Assembly: GCA_944325445.1 (NCBI GenBank)
Contig: CALVAG010000007.1
Span: forward strand, 1 to 64,000
Reading direction: 5' to 3'
Length of the DNA: 64,000 nucleotides
Origin: an uncultured Bacteroidales bacterium
GTDB lineage: Bacteria; Bacteroidota; Bacteroidia; Bacteroidales; UBA932
The notes below the pieces were generated by a model. The model was not told the DNA's origin. It saw only the letters and a program-made list of their open reading frames with translations, and made no database searches. The first letter of the stretch is position 1. Each line of letters opens with the position of its first letter. A program made the translations under genes and the position numbers. This document shows, piece by piece, positions 1 to 8,606 of this stretch.

Positions 1-24
1 GAACTTTCCCCTCAAACGGGAGCG

Positions 25-55
25 CAAAGATAGACATCTTTTGCGTCTTTGCAAA
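25..55 (-). promoter_or_regulatory. Leftward promoter for a gene beyond the left edge
   Basis: Read on the minus strand, a TATCTTTG box (25-32) fits the Bacteroidetes -7 consensus TAnnTTTG, and a TTTG (52-55) lies 19 nt upstream, the spacing expected for the -33 element. It points to a gene whose coding part lies left of position 1. The match to both elements is seen directly; activity is inferred. Confidence 0.55.
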
Positions 56-211
56 AAAAATTGAAATTATATTTTCCGATTTTTCCGATACCAAAATATA
101 ATTGACTGAAAACCTCAAAATTGGGAAATTCAAATTTTTAATAATTTTTATCATTTTTGTTAAGAGTGCAATTTTTATAATATTTTTTACTCTCCGTTAA
201 GAGAAAAATTA

Positions 212-219
212 TACCTTTG
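212..219 (+). promoter_or_regulatory. Promoter of the arginine operon
   Basis: TACCTTTG matches the Bacteroidetes -7 box TAnnTTTG. Transcription would start near 225, giving a leader of about 185 nt before the first gene at 412. Two copies of GTTAAGAG (159-166 and 196-203, 37 bp apart, same orientation) lie just upstream of the box and could be regulator sites; I see no convincing ArgR box. No clear -33 TTTG is present. Confidence 0.5.
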
Positions 220-225
220 TGCCAA

Positions 226-411
226 AACAATGAAAAGAGAAAAATACATATTGCAATTCGATACAGAATATTGGCACGTCCGACGATAATGGCCAATGCT
301 TCGTCATTGTTTGATTCATAACCGTTTGCACTCTGCAAACAACAAAATACAACCAATTTTTCACATACAGACATAGCCCGTAGTGGCTCTTTATTACAAA
401 TTGTTTTAGAG
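226..411 (+). promoter_or_regulatory. Structured 5' leader of the arginine operon
   Basis: The noncoding leader contains stem ATTGGC (270-275) with GCCAAT (292-297), which overlaps and so excludes a second stem CAATG (294-298) with CATTG (305-309). A perfect 7-bp hairpin, GTTTGCA (324-330) with TGCAAAC (334-340), follows. Alternative pairing of this kind is typical of attenuators or riboswitches, but I do not recognise a known class and there is no leader peptide that I can support. The rest of 1-411 shows no gene. Confidence 0.35.
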
Positions 412-1053
412 ATGAAAATAAATGTATATGTGGCTGATGAGTCCCATACAGTTTATGCGGAAGAAATTTGCAATTTAGTTTATGTTTCTGCTCAGGAAAG
501 AGGTACAGGCATTGCAAAACGCACTCCGGAATATATCAAAGAGAAAATGATAGACGGAAAGGCGGTAATCGCGATAGCGGAAGACGGGACCTTGGCAGGT
601 TTTTCATATATAGAGACATGGAGTCATACCAAGTTCGTTGCCAACTCGGGACTTATTGTAGCGCACCAGTTCAGAAAGACAGGACTTGCACGCAGAATCA
701 AACAAAAAATATTTGAACTCTCCAGAACGAGGTATCCGTTTGCAAAAATATTCAGCATTACGACAGGATTGGCCGTCATGAAGATAAACTCGGATTTGGG
801 GTACAAGCCTGTCCCGTTTTCGGAATTGACCTCCGACATGGAATTCTGGAACGGTTGCAAAGGATGCAGGAATTTTGACATTTTGGTACGTAACAATTAC
901 AAAATGTGTCTGTGTACGGCATTGCTATATGACCCGGCAACGGAAAAACATAAAACTTCGATAGCTGCCAAAGTCGGCAAGGGCATAGCACTGCCATTTA
1001 AAACGATAGGCAAGACACTTCACCTGCCTGCCATAAAGAAAAACAAAAAGTAA
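412..1053 (+). CDS. GNAT-family N-acyltransferase, first gene of the arginine operon
   Basis: 213-residue protein with a GNAT fold pattern in its first 140 residues: a beta-alpha core with the acyl-CoA loop region (around residues 83-100, ending in FRKTGLARRIKQ, the R/Q-x-x-G-x-A/G motif). Being the first gene of the arginine operon, 21 nt before argG, it is the best candidate for the enzyme that acylates glutamate at the start of the pathway. Because the downstream transcarbamylase is the succinyl type, the donor may be succinyl-CoA rather than acetyl-CoA; that is inference. A Cys-containing patch GCKGC near residue 143-147 and a basic C-terminal tail are unusual for simple GNATs. No classical ArgA or ArgJ is present in the operon. 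Confidence 0.7.
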   Translation: MKINVYVADESHTVYAEEICNLVYVSAQERGTGIAKRTPEYIKEKMIDGKAVIAIAEDGTLAGFSYIETWSHTKFVANSGLIVAHQFRKTGLARRIKQKIFELSRTRYPFAKIFSITTGLAVMKINSDLGYKPVPFSELTSDMEFWNGCKGCRNFDILVRNNYKMCLCTALLYDPATEKHKTSIAAKVGKGIALPFKTIGKTLHLPAIKKNKK

Positions 1054-1074
1054 AATCCATAAAATTTCAATATA

Positions 1075-2283
1075 ATGAATTCAAAAGTAGTTCTTGCATT
1101 CAGCGGAGGTTTGGATACCTCATTTTGCGTTCCCTATCTTAAGGAGAAGGGAATGGAAGTTCATACCATTACAGTCAATACCGGAGGTTTCACGGAAGAA
1201 GAGGTTAAAAGGATAGAGGAGAGAGCCCTTCGGCTCGGTGCATCATCGCACACGACCATCGATGCCGTGCAGACCTATTATAATAAAGGTATAAAATATC
1301 TAATATTCGGAAATATTCTAAAAAATTCCACATATCCGCTCTCTGTCAGCTCCGAAAGAGCTTTTCAGGCATTGGAAGTATTAAAACATGTAAAAAAACT
1401 GGGCGCAGAATATGTTGCGCATGGCAGTACTGGAGCCGGAAACGACCAGGTCCGCTTCGATCTGGTATTTGAAGTGCTTGCACCTGAAGTAAAGATACTG
1501 GCTCCGATAAGAGAACTTGCATTAAGCAGAAAAGAAGAGATTGACTTTCTTGTAAAACGCGGATTCAACTTCAGTTGGGAAAAATCTAAATATTCTATCA
1601 ATCAAGGAATATGGGGAACAAGCGTAGGTGGAGTGGAGACTCTTGATTCAAGCGGATATCTTCCGGAAGAGGCCTATCCACACCATGCAGACAAAAGCGG
1701 TGAAGAAAAGGTTACGATAGAATTCGAAAACGGAGAACCGGTAGGCTTGAACGGTAAGAAATCCTCACCTGTTCAAGTAATAAGGGAACTTGCAAAAATT
1801 GCAAATGCATATGGTGTAGGCAGAGATATGCATGTGGGTGACACTATAATAGGAATAAAGGGCAGAGTCGGGTTCGAAGCAGCCGCTCCCCTTATCATAA
1901 TCAAGGCTCACCACCTGTTGGAAAAACATGTGCTTACAAAATACCAACTCTACTGGAAAGAGCAGATTGCCAACTTTTACGGGCAATTAATGCATGAAGC
2001 CCAATATCTCGACCCTACAATGCGCGATATGGAGGCATTCATGGAGAGCAGCCAAAAGAGCGTATGCGGAAGCGTAGAGGTTTTATTGCGTCCATATAAC
2101 TTCTTCGTACTCGGATGCAAGAGCAAATACGACATGATGAGTTCAAAATTCGGAGAGTACGGGGAGATCAACAAATCATACACTGCAGAAGATGTGGTAG
2201 GTTTTACAAAAGTGCTGGCCAATCCACTTAAAATATACTATTCATTGCATCCGGACGAGAAGAAAAAAGAAGAAAACAATTAA
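1075..2283 (+). CDS. argG: Argininosuccinate synthase
   Basis: 402-residue cytoplasmic enzyme that joins citrulline and aspartate with ATP to form argininosuccinate. The N-terminal ATP-pyrophosphatase loop AFSGGLDTS (residues 8-16) is diagnostic, and a glycine-rich GTSVGG follows near residue 183. Length fits the family. It is the second gene of the operon, and argC follows after 10 nt. Substrate comes from the transcarbamylase encoded three genes downstream and product goes to argH at the operon's end. Confidence 0.95.
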   Translation: MNSKVVLAFSGGLDTSFCVPYLKEKGMEVHTITVNTGGFTEEEVKRIEERALRLGASSHTTIDAVQTYYNKGIKYLIFGNILKNSTYPLSVSSERAFQALEVLKHVKKLGAEYVAHGSTGAGNDQVRFDLVFEVLAPEVKILAPIRELALSRKEEIDFLVKRGFNFSWEKSKYSINQGIWGTSVGGVETLDSSGYLPEEAYPHHADKSGEEKVTIEFENGEPVGLNGKKSSPVQVIRELAKIANAYGVGRDMHVGDTIIGIKGRVGFEAAAPLIIIKAHHLLEKHVLTKYQLYWKEQIANFYGQLMHEAQYLDPTMRDMEAFMESSQKSVCGSVEVLLRPYNFFVLGCKSKYDMMSSKFGEYGEINKSYTAEDVVGFTKVLANPLKIYYSLHPDEKKKEENN

Positions 2284-2293
2284 AATTCCGATA

Positions 2294-3259
2294 ATGATAA
2301 AAGCGTCGATAGCAGGAGGTACCGGATATACCGCAGGTGAACTCATAAGAATACTCATGAACCATCCGGAAGTCGAGATTGAATCAGTTTTGAGCACGAC
2401 TTCTGCCGGAATGTATCTCTCCGATGTACATAGGGACCTCATTGGAGAGACTTCTTTAAAATTTACAGAAAAACCTGTAAATCCCGATGTCATATTCTTA
2501 TGTCTCGGGCATGGAATATCGAGGGAATTTTTGAGTAATACGGAGTTGCCCGACAGTTGCAGAATCATAGATTTAGGCAATGATTTCAGGATAGAGCCAG
2601 ATTTTAAAGAGAAAAAATTTGTCTATGGACTTACAGACACATTCAGGGATGAAATCATAGGTGCGGAGTGCGTGGCCAATCCGGGCTGTTTTGCAACGGC
2701 TATCCAGAGCGCCCTTACCCCTTTGGCAAAAAACGGTTTGCTTAAAGACTCCGTAGAAGTCACGGCGATTACGGGCGCAACCGGGGCAGGTAAAAAATTA
2801 AGCGAGACAGGACATTTCTGCTATAGAGACAACAACCTGTCAATTTATAAATTGTTTACCCACCAGCATCTTGGAGAGATAAGAAGGACACTTGAAAGGA
2901 TAGCCGGCAATGACGTTCCGAGAATAAATTTCGTACCATTCAGAGGTGACTTTACAAGAGGGATCTTTGCAAGCGTATATACAAGATGGCATGGCAGCAT
3001 GGATGCTGTACAGCTCTACGAAAATTACTATAAAGATTCTCCTTTTGTTTTCATTTCCGAAAAGGGCGTAAGTTTGAAAGAGGTGGTAAACACCAATAAG
3101 GTCTTATTGCATATAGAGGTTATAGACGGCTATATTCATATCTCATCTGTAATAGACAATTTAATAAAAGGGGCTGGCGGACAGGCAGTAGAGAATATGA
3201 ACCTGATGTTCGGAATAGAACAGACTGCAGGGCTGAAACTTAAACCAAGTGCATTTTAA
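2294..3259 (+). CDS. argC: N-acyl-gamma-glutamyl-phosphate reductase
   Basis: 321-residue NADPH-dependent reductase of the third step of arginine synthesis. The N-terminal GGTGYTAGE (residues 8-16) is the nucleotide-binding loop, and NPGCFATA carries the catalytic cysteine near residue 136. A His-containing HQHLGEI segment lies near residue 196. Length is that of the short type-1 ArgC family. Given the succinyl-type transcarbamylase in the same operon, the true substrate may be N-succinyl-glutamyl phosphate; this cannot be decided from ArgC itself. Confidence 0.93.
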   Translation: MIKASIAGGTGYTAGELIRILMNHPEVEIESVLSTTSAGMYLSDVHRDLIGETSLKFTEKPVNPDVIFLCLGHGISREFLSNTELPDSCRIIDLGNDFRIEPDFKEKKFVYGLTDTFRDEIIGAECVANPGCFATAIQSALTPLAKNGLLKDSVEVTAITGATGAGKKLSETGHFCYRDNNLSIYKLFTHQHLGEIRRTLERIAGNDVPRINFVPFRGDFTRGIFASVYTRWHGSMDAVQLYENYYKDSPFVFISEKGVSLKEVVNTNKVLLHIEVIDGYIHISSVIDNLIKGAGGQAVENMNLMFGIEQTAGLKLKPSAF

Positions 3260-3285
3260 ACGATTTTTAACCTACTTATCTCACA

Positions 3286-4410
3286 ATGGAGCTATTTGAT
3301 GTTTATCCTGTATGGGATATAGAGCCCGTAAAGGGAAGGGGCTGTAAAATTTGGGACAAAAACGGAATAGAATACCTCGATTTATATGGAGGACATGCCG
3401 TAATAAGCATAGGCCATTCGCATCCGGTATATGTAGAGGCTATCAAGAAACAGGTAGAGAATCTGGGGTTCTATTCGAATTCGGTAAAGAATTCGCTTCA
3501 GAAAGAGCTGGCCGTAAAACTCGGAGAAATTTGCGGCTATCCGGATTATAATCTGTTTCTATGCAACAGCGGTGCGGAGGCAAATGAAAATGCAATGAAA
3601 CTTGCATCATTCCATACTGGCAGAAAAAAGATTCTGGCCCTCTCCAAGGCATTCCACGGCAGGACGTCCGGAGCGGTAGAAGCTACTGACAATTTGAACA
3701 TACAATCTGAATTCAACCGGAACGGAAATGTAGTATTTGTAGAGATCAATAATATAGAACAGGCTGAAAAAGAGCTTACAACCCGCAAATATGCGGCAAT
3801 GATCGCAGAGGGAGTGCAGGGCGTCGCCGGCATATATGTTCCGGAAACCGGCTATCTCAAAAAGTTGAGAGAACTGACAACGGAAACAGGCACGCTATTG
3901 ATTATGGATGAAATACAGTCCGGTTATGGAAGAACAGGCAAATTCTTTGCGCATCAATATGCCGGAATCAGCCCTGATATTATTACCGTTGCCAAGGGTA
4001 TTGCAAACGGATTTCCGATGGGCGGTGTCATTATCTCTCCGAAAATAGAGGCAAAATACGGTATGCTGGGGACTACATTCGGAGGCAACCATCTGGCATG
4101 CGCTGCAGCCGTTGCAGTACTCGATGTCTTGAAAAAGGAGAATTTGATTGAAAATGCAGCGGAAACCGGAAAATTCCTTATGGAGGAGCTCAATGGCAAC
4201 AAGGCAATCAAAGAATTGAGAGGCAACGGATTAATGATTGGAATAGAGCTGAATGAGGGATATATGGATATGAGAAACAGACTTCTTTTTGAAAAGAAAA
4301 TATTTACCGGTGCCGCAGGAAAAAGTGTAATAAGACTGCTCCCGCCTCTCTGTATTACAAAAGAAGAGGGAAAACGTTTTATTGAAGCATTCAATGATTT
4401 AAGCAAATAA
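3286..4410 (+). CDS. argD: N-acylornithine aminotransferase
   Basis: 374-residue class-III PLP-dependent aminotransferase. The segment LLIMDEIQSGYGRTG holds the Asp that contacts the PLP pyridine nitrogen, and TVAKGIANG the Schiff-base lysine about 30 residues later. It converts acylglutamate semialdehyde to acylornithine using glutamate. Starts 26 nt after argC and ends 4 nt before the transcarbamylase, in line with co-transcription. ArgD enzymes often also accept succinylated substrates, which fits the succinyl pathway inferred here. Confidence 0.93.
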   Translation: MELFDVYPVWDIEPVKGRGCKIWDKNGIEYLDLYGGHAVISIGHSHPVYVEAIKKQVENLGFYSNSVKNSLQKELAVKLGEICGYPDYNLFLCNSGAEANENAMKLASFHTGRKKILALSKAFHGRTSGAVEATDNLNIQSEFNRNGNVVFVEINNIEQAEKELTTRKYAAMIAEGVQGVAGIYVPETGYLKKLRELTTETGTLLIMDEIQSGYGRTGKFFAHQYAGISPDIITVAKGIANGFPMGGVIISPKIEAKYGMLGTTFGGNHLACAAAVAVLDVLKKENLIENAAETGKFLMEELNGNKAIKELRGNGLMIGIELNEGYMDMRNRLLFEKKIFTGAAGKSVIRLLPPLCITKEEGKRFIEAFNDLSK

Positions 4411-4414
4411 TAAT

Positions 4415-5368
4415 ATGAGAAATTTTACATGCGTTAATGATATAGGGAATATCAAAGAAGCCGTTAAAAAGGCTGAATATGTAAAGAAAAACCCATTTGC
4501 AGACAATTTATTGGGGAAAAACAGGACAATGCTGCTTATTTTCTTCAATTCCAGCCTGAGAACAAGGTTGAGTACGCAAAAGGCGGCTCTCAATTTGGGA
4601 ATGAATGCCATAGTCCTGGATATAAACCAGGGGGCATGGAAACTCGAAACGGAACTGGGCGTTGTCATGGATGGGGACAAACCGGAGCATTTATTGGAAG
4701 CAATCCCGGTAATGGGCTCATACTGCGACATCATAGGCGTCCGCTCCTTTGCAAGGTTTGAAAGTAAGGAAGATGATTATTCAGAGAAGATCCTTAATCA
4801 GTTCATAAAATATTCAGGACGTCCTGTAGTGAGCATGGAAGCCGCTACACGCCATCCTCTGCAGAGTTTTGCAGACCTGATTACCATAGAAGAGTATAAA
4901 AAACGCGAAAGGCCCAAAGTAGTCCTTACATGGGCGCCGCATCCCAAACCGTTACCGCAGGCCGTACCCAACTCTTTTGTAGAGTGGATGAAAGCTACAG
5001 ATTACGAATTTGTGATAACCCATCCTCACGGCTATGAACTTTCACCTGAATTCACAAATGGCTGCACCATAGAGTATGACCAGAAAAAGGCTTTCGAAGG
5101 GGCGGATTTCATATATGCAAAAAACTGGAGCGCATATAACGACCCTGACTACGGCAAGGTCATTTCAATGGATAAGAGCTGGACGGTGGATAAAGAGAAA
5201 ATGGAACTCACAAACAACGGCTACTTCATGCATTGCCTGCCGGTAAGAAGAAATATGATTGTCACAGATGAAGTCATCGACAGTCCGAACTCAATAGTGA
5301 TTCCGGAAGCCGCGAACAGGGTCGTTTCCGCACAGACCGTACTTAAAGAGATATTATTGAATCTGTAA
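4415..5368 (+). CDS. argF': N-succinylornithine carbamoyltransferase (SOTCase)
   Basis: 317-residue transcarbamylase. FFNSSLRTR (residues 43-51) is the carbamoyl-phosphate site and HCLPVRRN the C-terminal ornithine-side motif. It carries proline at residue 90 (in DGDKPEH). In the Bacteroides fragilis enzyme Pro90 distinguishes succinylornithine from acetylornithine carbamoylation, where glutamate occupies this place. Overall it reads as very close to the B. fragilis protein as I remember it. The enzyme makes N-succinylcitrulline, so the operon should run on succinylated intermediates until a deacylation step. Confidence 0.92.
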   Translation: MRNFTCVNDIGNIKEAVKKAEYVKKNPFADNLLGKNRTMLLIFFNSSLRTRLSTQKAALNLGMNAIVLDINQGAWKLETELGVVMDGDKPEHLLEAIPVMGSYCDIIGVRSFARFESKEDDYSEKILNQFIKYSGRPVVSMEAATRHPLQSFADLITIEEYKKRERPKVVLTWAPHPKPLPQAVPNSFVEWMKATDYEFVITHPHGYELSPEFTNGCTIEYDQKKAFEGADFIYAKNWSAYNDPDYGKVISMDKSWTVDKEKMELTNNGYFMHCLPVRRNMIVTDEVIDSPNSIVIPEAANRVVSAQTVLKEILLNL

Positions 5369-5377
5369 AACGGCGAT

Positions 5378-6154
5378 ATGAAAAGTGTTACCATAATAAA
5401 AATAGGTGGAAATATCGTGGATAAACCGGAGGCGCTCCAATATTTCCTAAATAACCTCCAAAAATATGAGGGGCCTAAAGTACTTATCCACGGCGGAGGG
5501 GCAATAGCTACTCAATTATCTAAAGATCTGGGAATTGAAGTAAAAATGCATAATGGGCGCAGAATTACGGACGAGGCGACGCTGAAATTGGTCACGATGG
5601 TCTACGCCGGCCTTATAAACAAACAGATAGTTGCATCTCTGCAAAAAATAGGATGCAACGCCCTTGGACTTTCCGGCGCAGATGGAGACAGCGTACCGGC
5701 AACCAAAAGAGTAACGACAACCATAGATTGGGGATATGTCGGAGATGTAGATCCCAAGAAAATAAACGTTTCATTGCTGCATTCGCTTTTGGCGAAAGGC
5801 ATTACGCCTGTCTTCTGTGCCATTACCCATGACGGGAACGGCTCTCTTTTAAATACCAATGCCGATACGATGGCTTCGAGCATAGCTATAGCGCTTGCAT
5901 CGGAATATTATGTAAGACTGATCTATTGTTTCGAAAAGGACGGCGTATTAAGCGACCCTAAAGATAATACATCGGTTATTCCGCTCATTACCCAAAACAG
6001 TTACAGACAGTTGCTGGATGAAGGGAAAGTTGTGGACGGAATGATTCCAAAACTGGATAATGCATTCAAGGCGCTCAGGGAGGGCGTGGCTGAAGTTATA
6101 ATAAAGCATGCCGACAATCTGCTGAATAAGAAAGAGACGCTGTTAAAACTTTAA
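5378..6154 (+). CDS. argB: N-acylglutamate kinase
   Basis: 258-residue amino-acid kinase. The N-terminal KIGGNIVDKP and LIHGGGAIATQL segments are the glycine loops that hold ATP and substrate phosphate, and a DGD/D patch (SGADGDS, near residue 100-107) lies in the acylglutamate lid region. It phosphorylates the acylglutamate made by the first enzyme. Nine nt separate it from the transcarbamylase gene. Whether it acts on succinyl- or acetyl-glutamate is not visible from the sequence. Confidence 0.93.
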   Translation: MKSVTIIKIGGNIVDKPEALQYFLNNLQKYEGPKVLIHGGGAIATQLSKDLGIEVKMHNGRRITDEATLKLVTMVYAGLINKQIVASLQKIGCNALGLSGADGDSVPATKRVTTTIDWGYVGDVDPKKINVSLLHSLLAKGITPVFCAITHDGNGSLLNTNADTMASSIAIALASEYYVRLIYCFEKDGVLSDPKDNTSVIPLITQNSYRQLLDEGKVVDGMIPKLDNAFKALREGVAEVIIKHADNLLNKKETLLKL

Positions 6155-6169
6155 GAGTATGCATTGAAT

Positions 6170-7279
6170 ATGAGATACTCCGGTGAACATATCGATGATG
6201 CTGTCTTTCTCCTGAAAGAGCTTGTAAAGATTCCGTCATATACGTTTCAGGAAGAAGCCATTGCGGATTTTCTGGAAAAATACCTCACAGAAGCGGAAGA
6301 GAAATATGCCTGCAATTATAAAATCCGCAGAATAAAAAACAATCTTCTCCTATACGGCGATGACTACTCTCAGAAAAAGGAGACATTGCTTTTTTGCGCC
6401 CATATAGATACGGTAAAAGAGTCCGGAGAATATACATTCGCTCCATTTTGCGGTACAGTTGCAGAGGGCAGAGTCCTCGGATTGGGAAGCAACGACGACA
6501 AAGGTTCGGTTACAGCGGCGATCTTTGCGTTTTTATACTATATAAGATATTGTAACAAAAAGAATATTAATGTAATCCTGGCGCTTTGCGCAGAAGAGGA
6601 AAGAGGAGGTGAAAACGGCATTTCACTATTGCTTGAAAAGTTTCCCGAATTCGGATTGAAAGCAAGTTATGCGATAATCTGCGAACCTACGGGACTTGAA
6701 GCCGCCATAGCCGAAAGAGGGCTGCTTGTCGTAGATGCAACCGCTACCGGAATAAGCGGTCATGCAGCAAGAAACGAGGGGGTAAATGCCATATATATCG
6801 CATTGGATGACATTGCAAAACTCAGATCATACAAATTCGGAAAGGTATCTCCCGTCACCGGTGAAGTAAAATTGTCTGTAACCCAGATCAACGCCGGGAC
6901 GGTTCACAATGTCATTCCTGACAAATGCACGTATACGATCGACATCCGCCCTACGGAAATGTACAATAACCCCGAAATAATGGAACTTCTGGGCAATGAA
7001 CTCAAAAGTTCCCTCAGAGCAAGAAACCTGAAGAACAAAAGTTCTGCAACACCGTCCGGACATATATTGGTAAAATGGGCAGAGAGCGCACATGTCGGGA
7101 AGGTGGTCTCCCCTACTACTTCCGATTGGGTCAAGATAGATTTTCCTGCAATGAAAATCGGCCCGGGCAAATCCGAAAGAAGCCACAAGGCAGACGAATT
7201 CATTACGGTAGAAGAGCTGGAAAAAGGGATAGAAACATATACCGACATTATAGATTACATAAACGACAGAGAAAAATAG
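6170..7279 (+). CDS. argE: M20-family deacylase (ArgE-like)
   Basis: 369-residue dinuclear-zinc amidohydrolase of family M20. Metal ligands are visible in order: CAHIDT (His and Asp), GSNDDKG (bridging Asp), CAEEERGG (general-base Glu and ligand Glu), CEPTG (ligand region) and KSERSHKADE (C-terminal His). In this operon it should remove the acyl group from succinylcitrulline or succinylornithine. ATG at 6170 is preferred over an in-frame TTG at 6164; the gap to argB is then 15 nt. It could be annotated as DapE-like, but context decides for arginine. Confidence 0.88.
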   Translation: MRYSGEHIDDAVFLLKELVKIPSYTFQEEAIADFLEKYLTEAEEKYACNYKIRRIKNNLLLYGDDYSQKKETLLFCAHIDTVKESGEYTFAPFCGTVAEGRVLGLGSNDDKGSVTAAIFAFLYYIRYCNKKNINVILALCAEEERGGENGISLLLEKFPEFGLKASYAIICEPTGLEAAIAERGLLVVDATATGISGHAARNEGVNAIYIALDDIAKLRSYKFGKVSPVTGEVKLSVTQINAGTVHNVIPDKCTYTIDIRPTEMYNNPEIMELLGNELKSSLRARNLKNKSSATPSGHILVKWAESAHVGKVVSPTTSDWVKIDFPAMKIGPGKSERSHKADEFITVEELEKGIETYTDIIDYINDREK

Positions 7280-7283
7280 AAAG

Positions 7284-8591
7284 ATGGGAACACTTTGGAA
7301 CAAAGGAGTATCTGCAACACAAATTGTTGAAGATTTTACAGTGGGAAACGACAGGGTACTGGACCTGAGACTGGCAAAATATGACGTGATAGGTTCGAAA
7401 GCGCACATTGCAATGCTTGCGCAGATAGGGCTGTTGGCCAAAGAGGAAGAAAAGGTGCTCCAGAAAGGATTGGATGAAATTCTGCTTGAAATTGAAAACG
7501 GAGACTTCAAATTGGACGATGATATAGAAGATATTCATTCCCAAGTAGAGCTGAATCTGACTAAAAAACTTGGAGATATCGGGAAAAAAATTCATTCGGG
7601 ACGTTCGAGAAACGATCAGGTTCTGGTAGATATAAAACTCTTTTTAAGAGACGAGCTGGAGAGTTTAAGAGACTCTGTTGTAGCCTTATTCGACACGTTG
7701 CAGCAATTAAGCGAGAAGTATAAAGAGATACTTCTTCCCGGATATACCCACACTCAGATTGCCATGCCGTCATCATTCGGACTTTGGTTAGGCGCATATG
7801 CAGAGAGCCTTGTAGATGACATGCACATGCTTAAGGGGGCATATAACATAATCAATCAAAACCCGCTCGGCTCCGCCGCAGGTTATGGAAGTTCTTTTCC
7901 GCTCGACAGGGAATTGACCACAAGATTATTGAATTTCAGCACACTTAACTATAATTCCGTAGCGGCCCAGATGAGCCGCGGAAAAAGTGAAAAAGCCGTT
8001 GCGGCAGCAATGGGGTGCATTTCATATACACTGAACAAGCTTGCATCCGACTGTATTCTGTACATGTGTCCCAATTTCGGATTCATCTCGTTCCCCGACG
8101 AGCTCACTACAGGCTCCAGCATAATGCCTCATAAGAAGAATCCTGACGTATGGGAAATAATCCGCGGCAACTGCAACAGGATAGCCAGCATCCAGAATGA
8201 AATATCGCTGCTTACAACCAACCTGATACATGGCTATCACAGAGATTACCAACTGCTCAAGGATATACTGTTTCCCGCTTTGGAACTTATGCACAAGTCT
8301 CTGTATATGGCCAAATACATGTTGGAAAATATGAGAGTAAACAGAAATATTCTCGATGACAAAAAATATGAGTATCTGTTTACTGTAGAGGAGGTAAACA
8401 GACGGGTTCTTGACGGAGTCCCGTTCAGGGAAGCATATAAAAGCGTAGGCATTGAAGTCAATCAGGGGAAATTCCACTATAATGGAGGCGAAAAGCCGGA
8501 TGTCGCAGCACTCCGCCACACACACAGCGGAAGCATTGGCAATCTATGTACATCAAGGATTAGGGAGAAAATGGACAAAGCTCTTTTTTAA
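7284..8591 (+). CDS. argH: Argininosuccinate lyase
   Basis: 435-residue enzyme that splits argininosuccinate to arginine and fumarate. The fumarase/aspartase signature GSSIMPHKKNPD (serine loop, around residue 277-288) is present, and the N-terminal HSGRSRNDQ patch holds substrate-binding residues. It is the last gene of the arginine operon and its final codons overlap by 4 nt the stop of the convergent RNase G gene. Slightly shorter than the roughly 460-residue enterobacterial protein. Confidence 0.95.
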   Translation: MGTLWNKGVSATQIVEDFTVGNDRVLDLRLAKYDVIGSKAHIAMLAQIGLLAKEEEKVLQKGLDEILLEIENGDFKLDDDIEDIHSQVELNLTKKLGDIGKKIHSGRSRNDQVLVDIKLFLRDELESLRDSVVALFDTLQQLSEKYKEILLPGYTHTQIAMPSSFGLWLGAYAESLVDDMHMLKGAYNIINQNPLGSAAGYGSSFPLDRELTTRLLNFSTLNYNSVAAQMSRGKSEKAVAAAMGCISYTLNKLASDCILYMCPNFGFISFPDELTTGSSIMPHKKNPDVWEIIRGNCNRIASIQNEISLLTTNLIHGYHRDYQLLKDILFPALELMHKSLYMAKYMLENMRVNRNILDDKKYEYLFTVEEVNRRVLDGVPFREAYKSVGIEVNQGKFHYNGGEKPDVAALRHTHSGSIGNLCTSRIREKMDKALF

Positions 8592-8606
8592 TCGAGCTTT
8601 TCTCCC
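8577..8606 (+). terminator. Probable terminator at the end of the arginine operon
   Basis: AAAGCTC (8577-8583) can pair with GAGCTTT (8594-8600) over a 10-nt AT-rich loop, followed by a pyrimidine-rich TCTCCCTTTT. It spans the convergent ends of argH and the RNase G gene. The stem is short and the T-run interrupted, so this is only a fair candidate. Confidence 0.4.
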
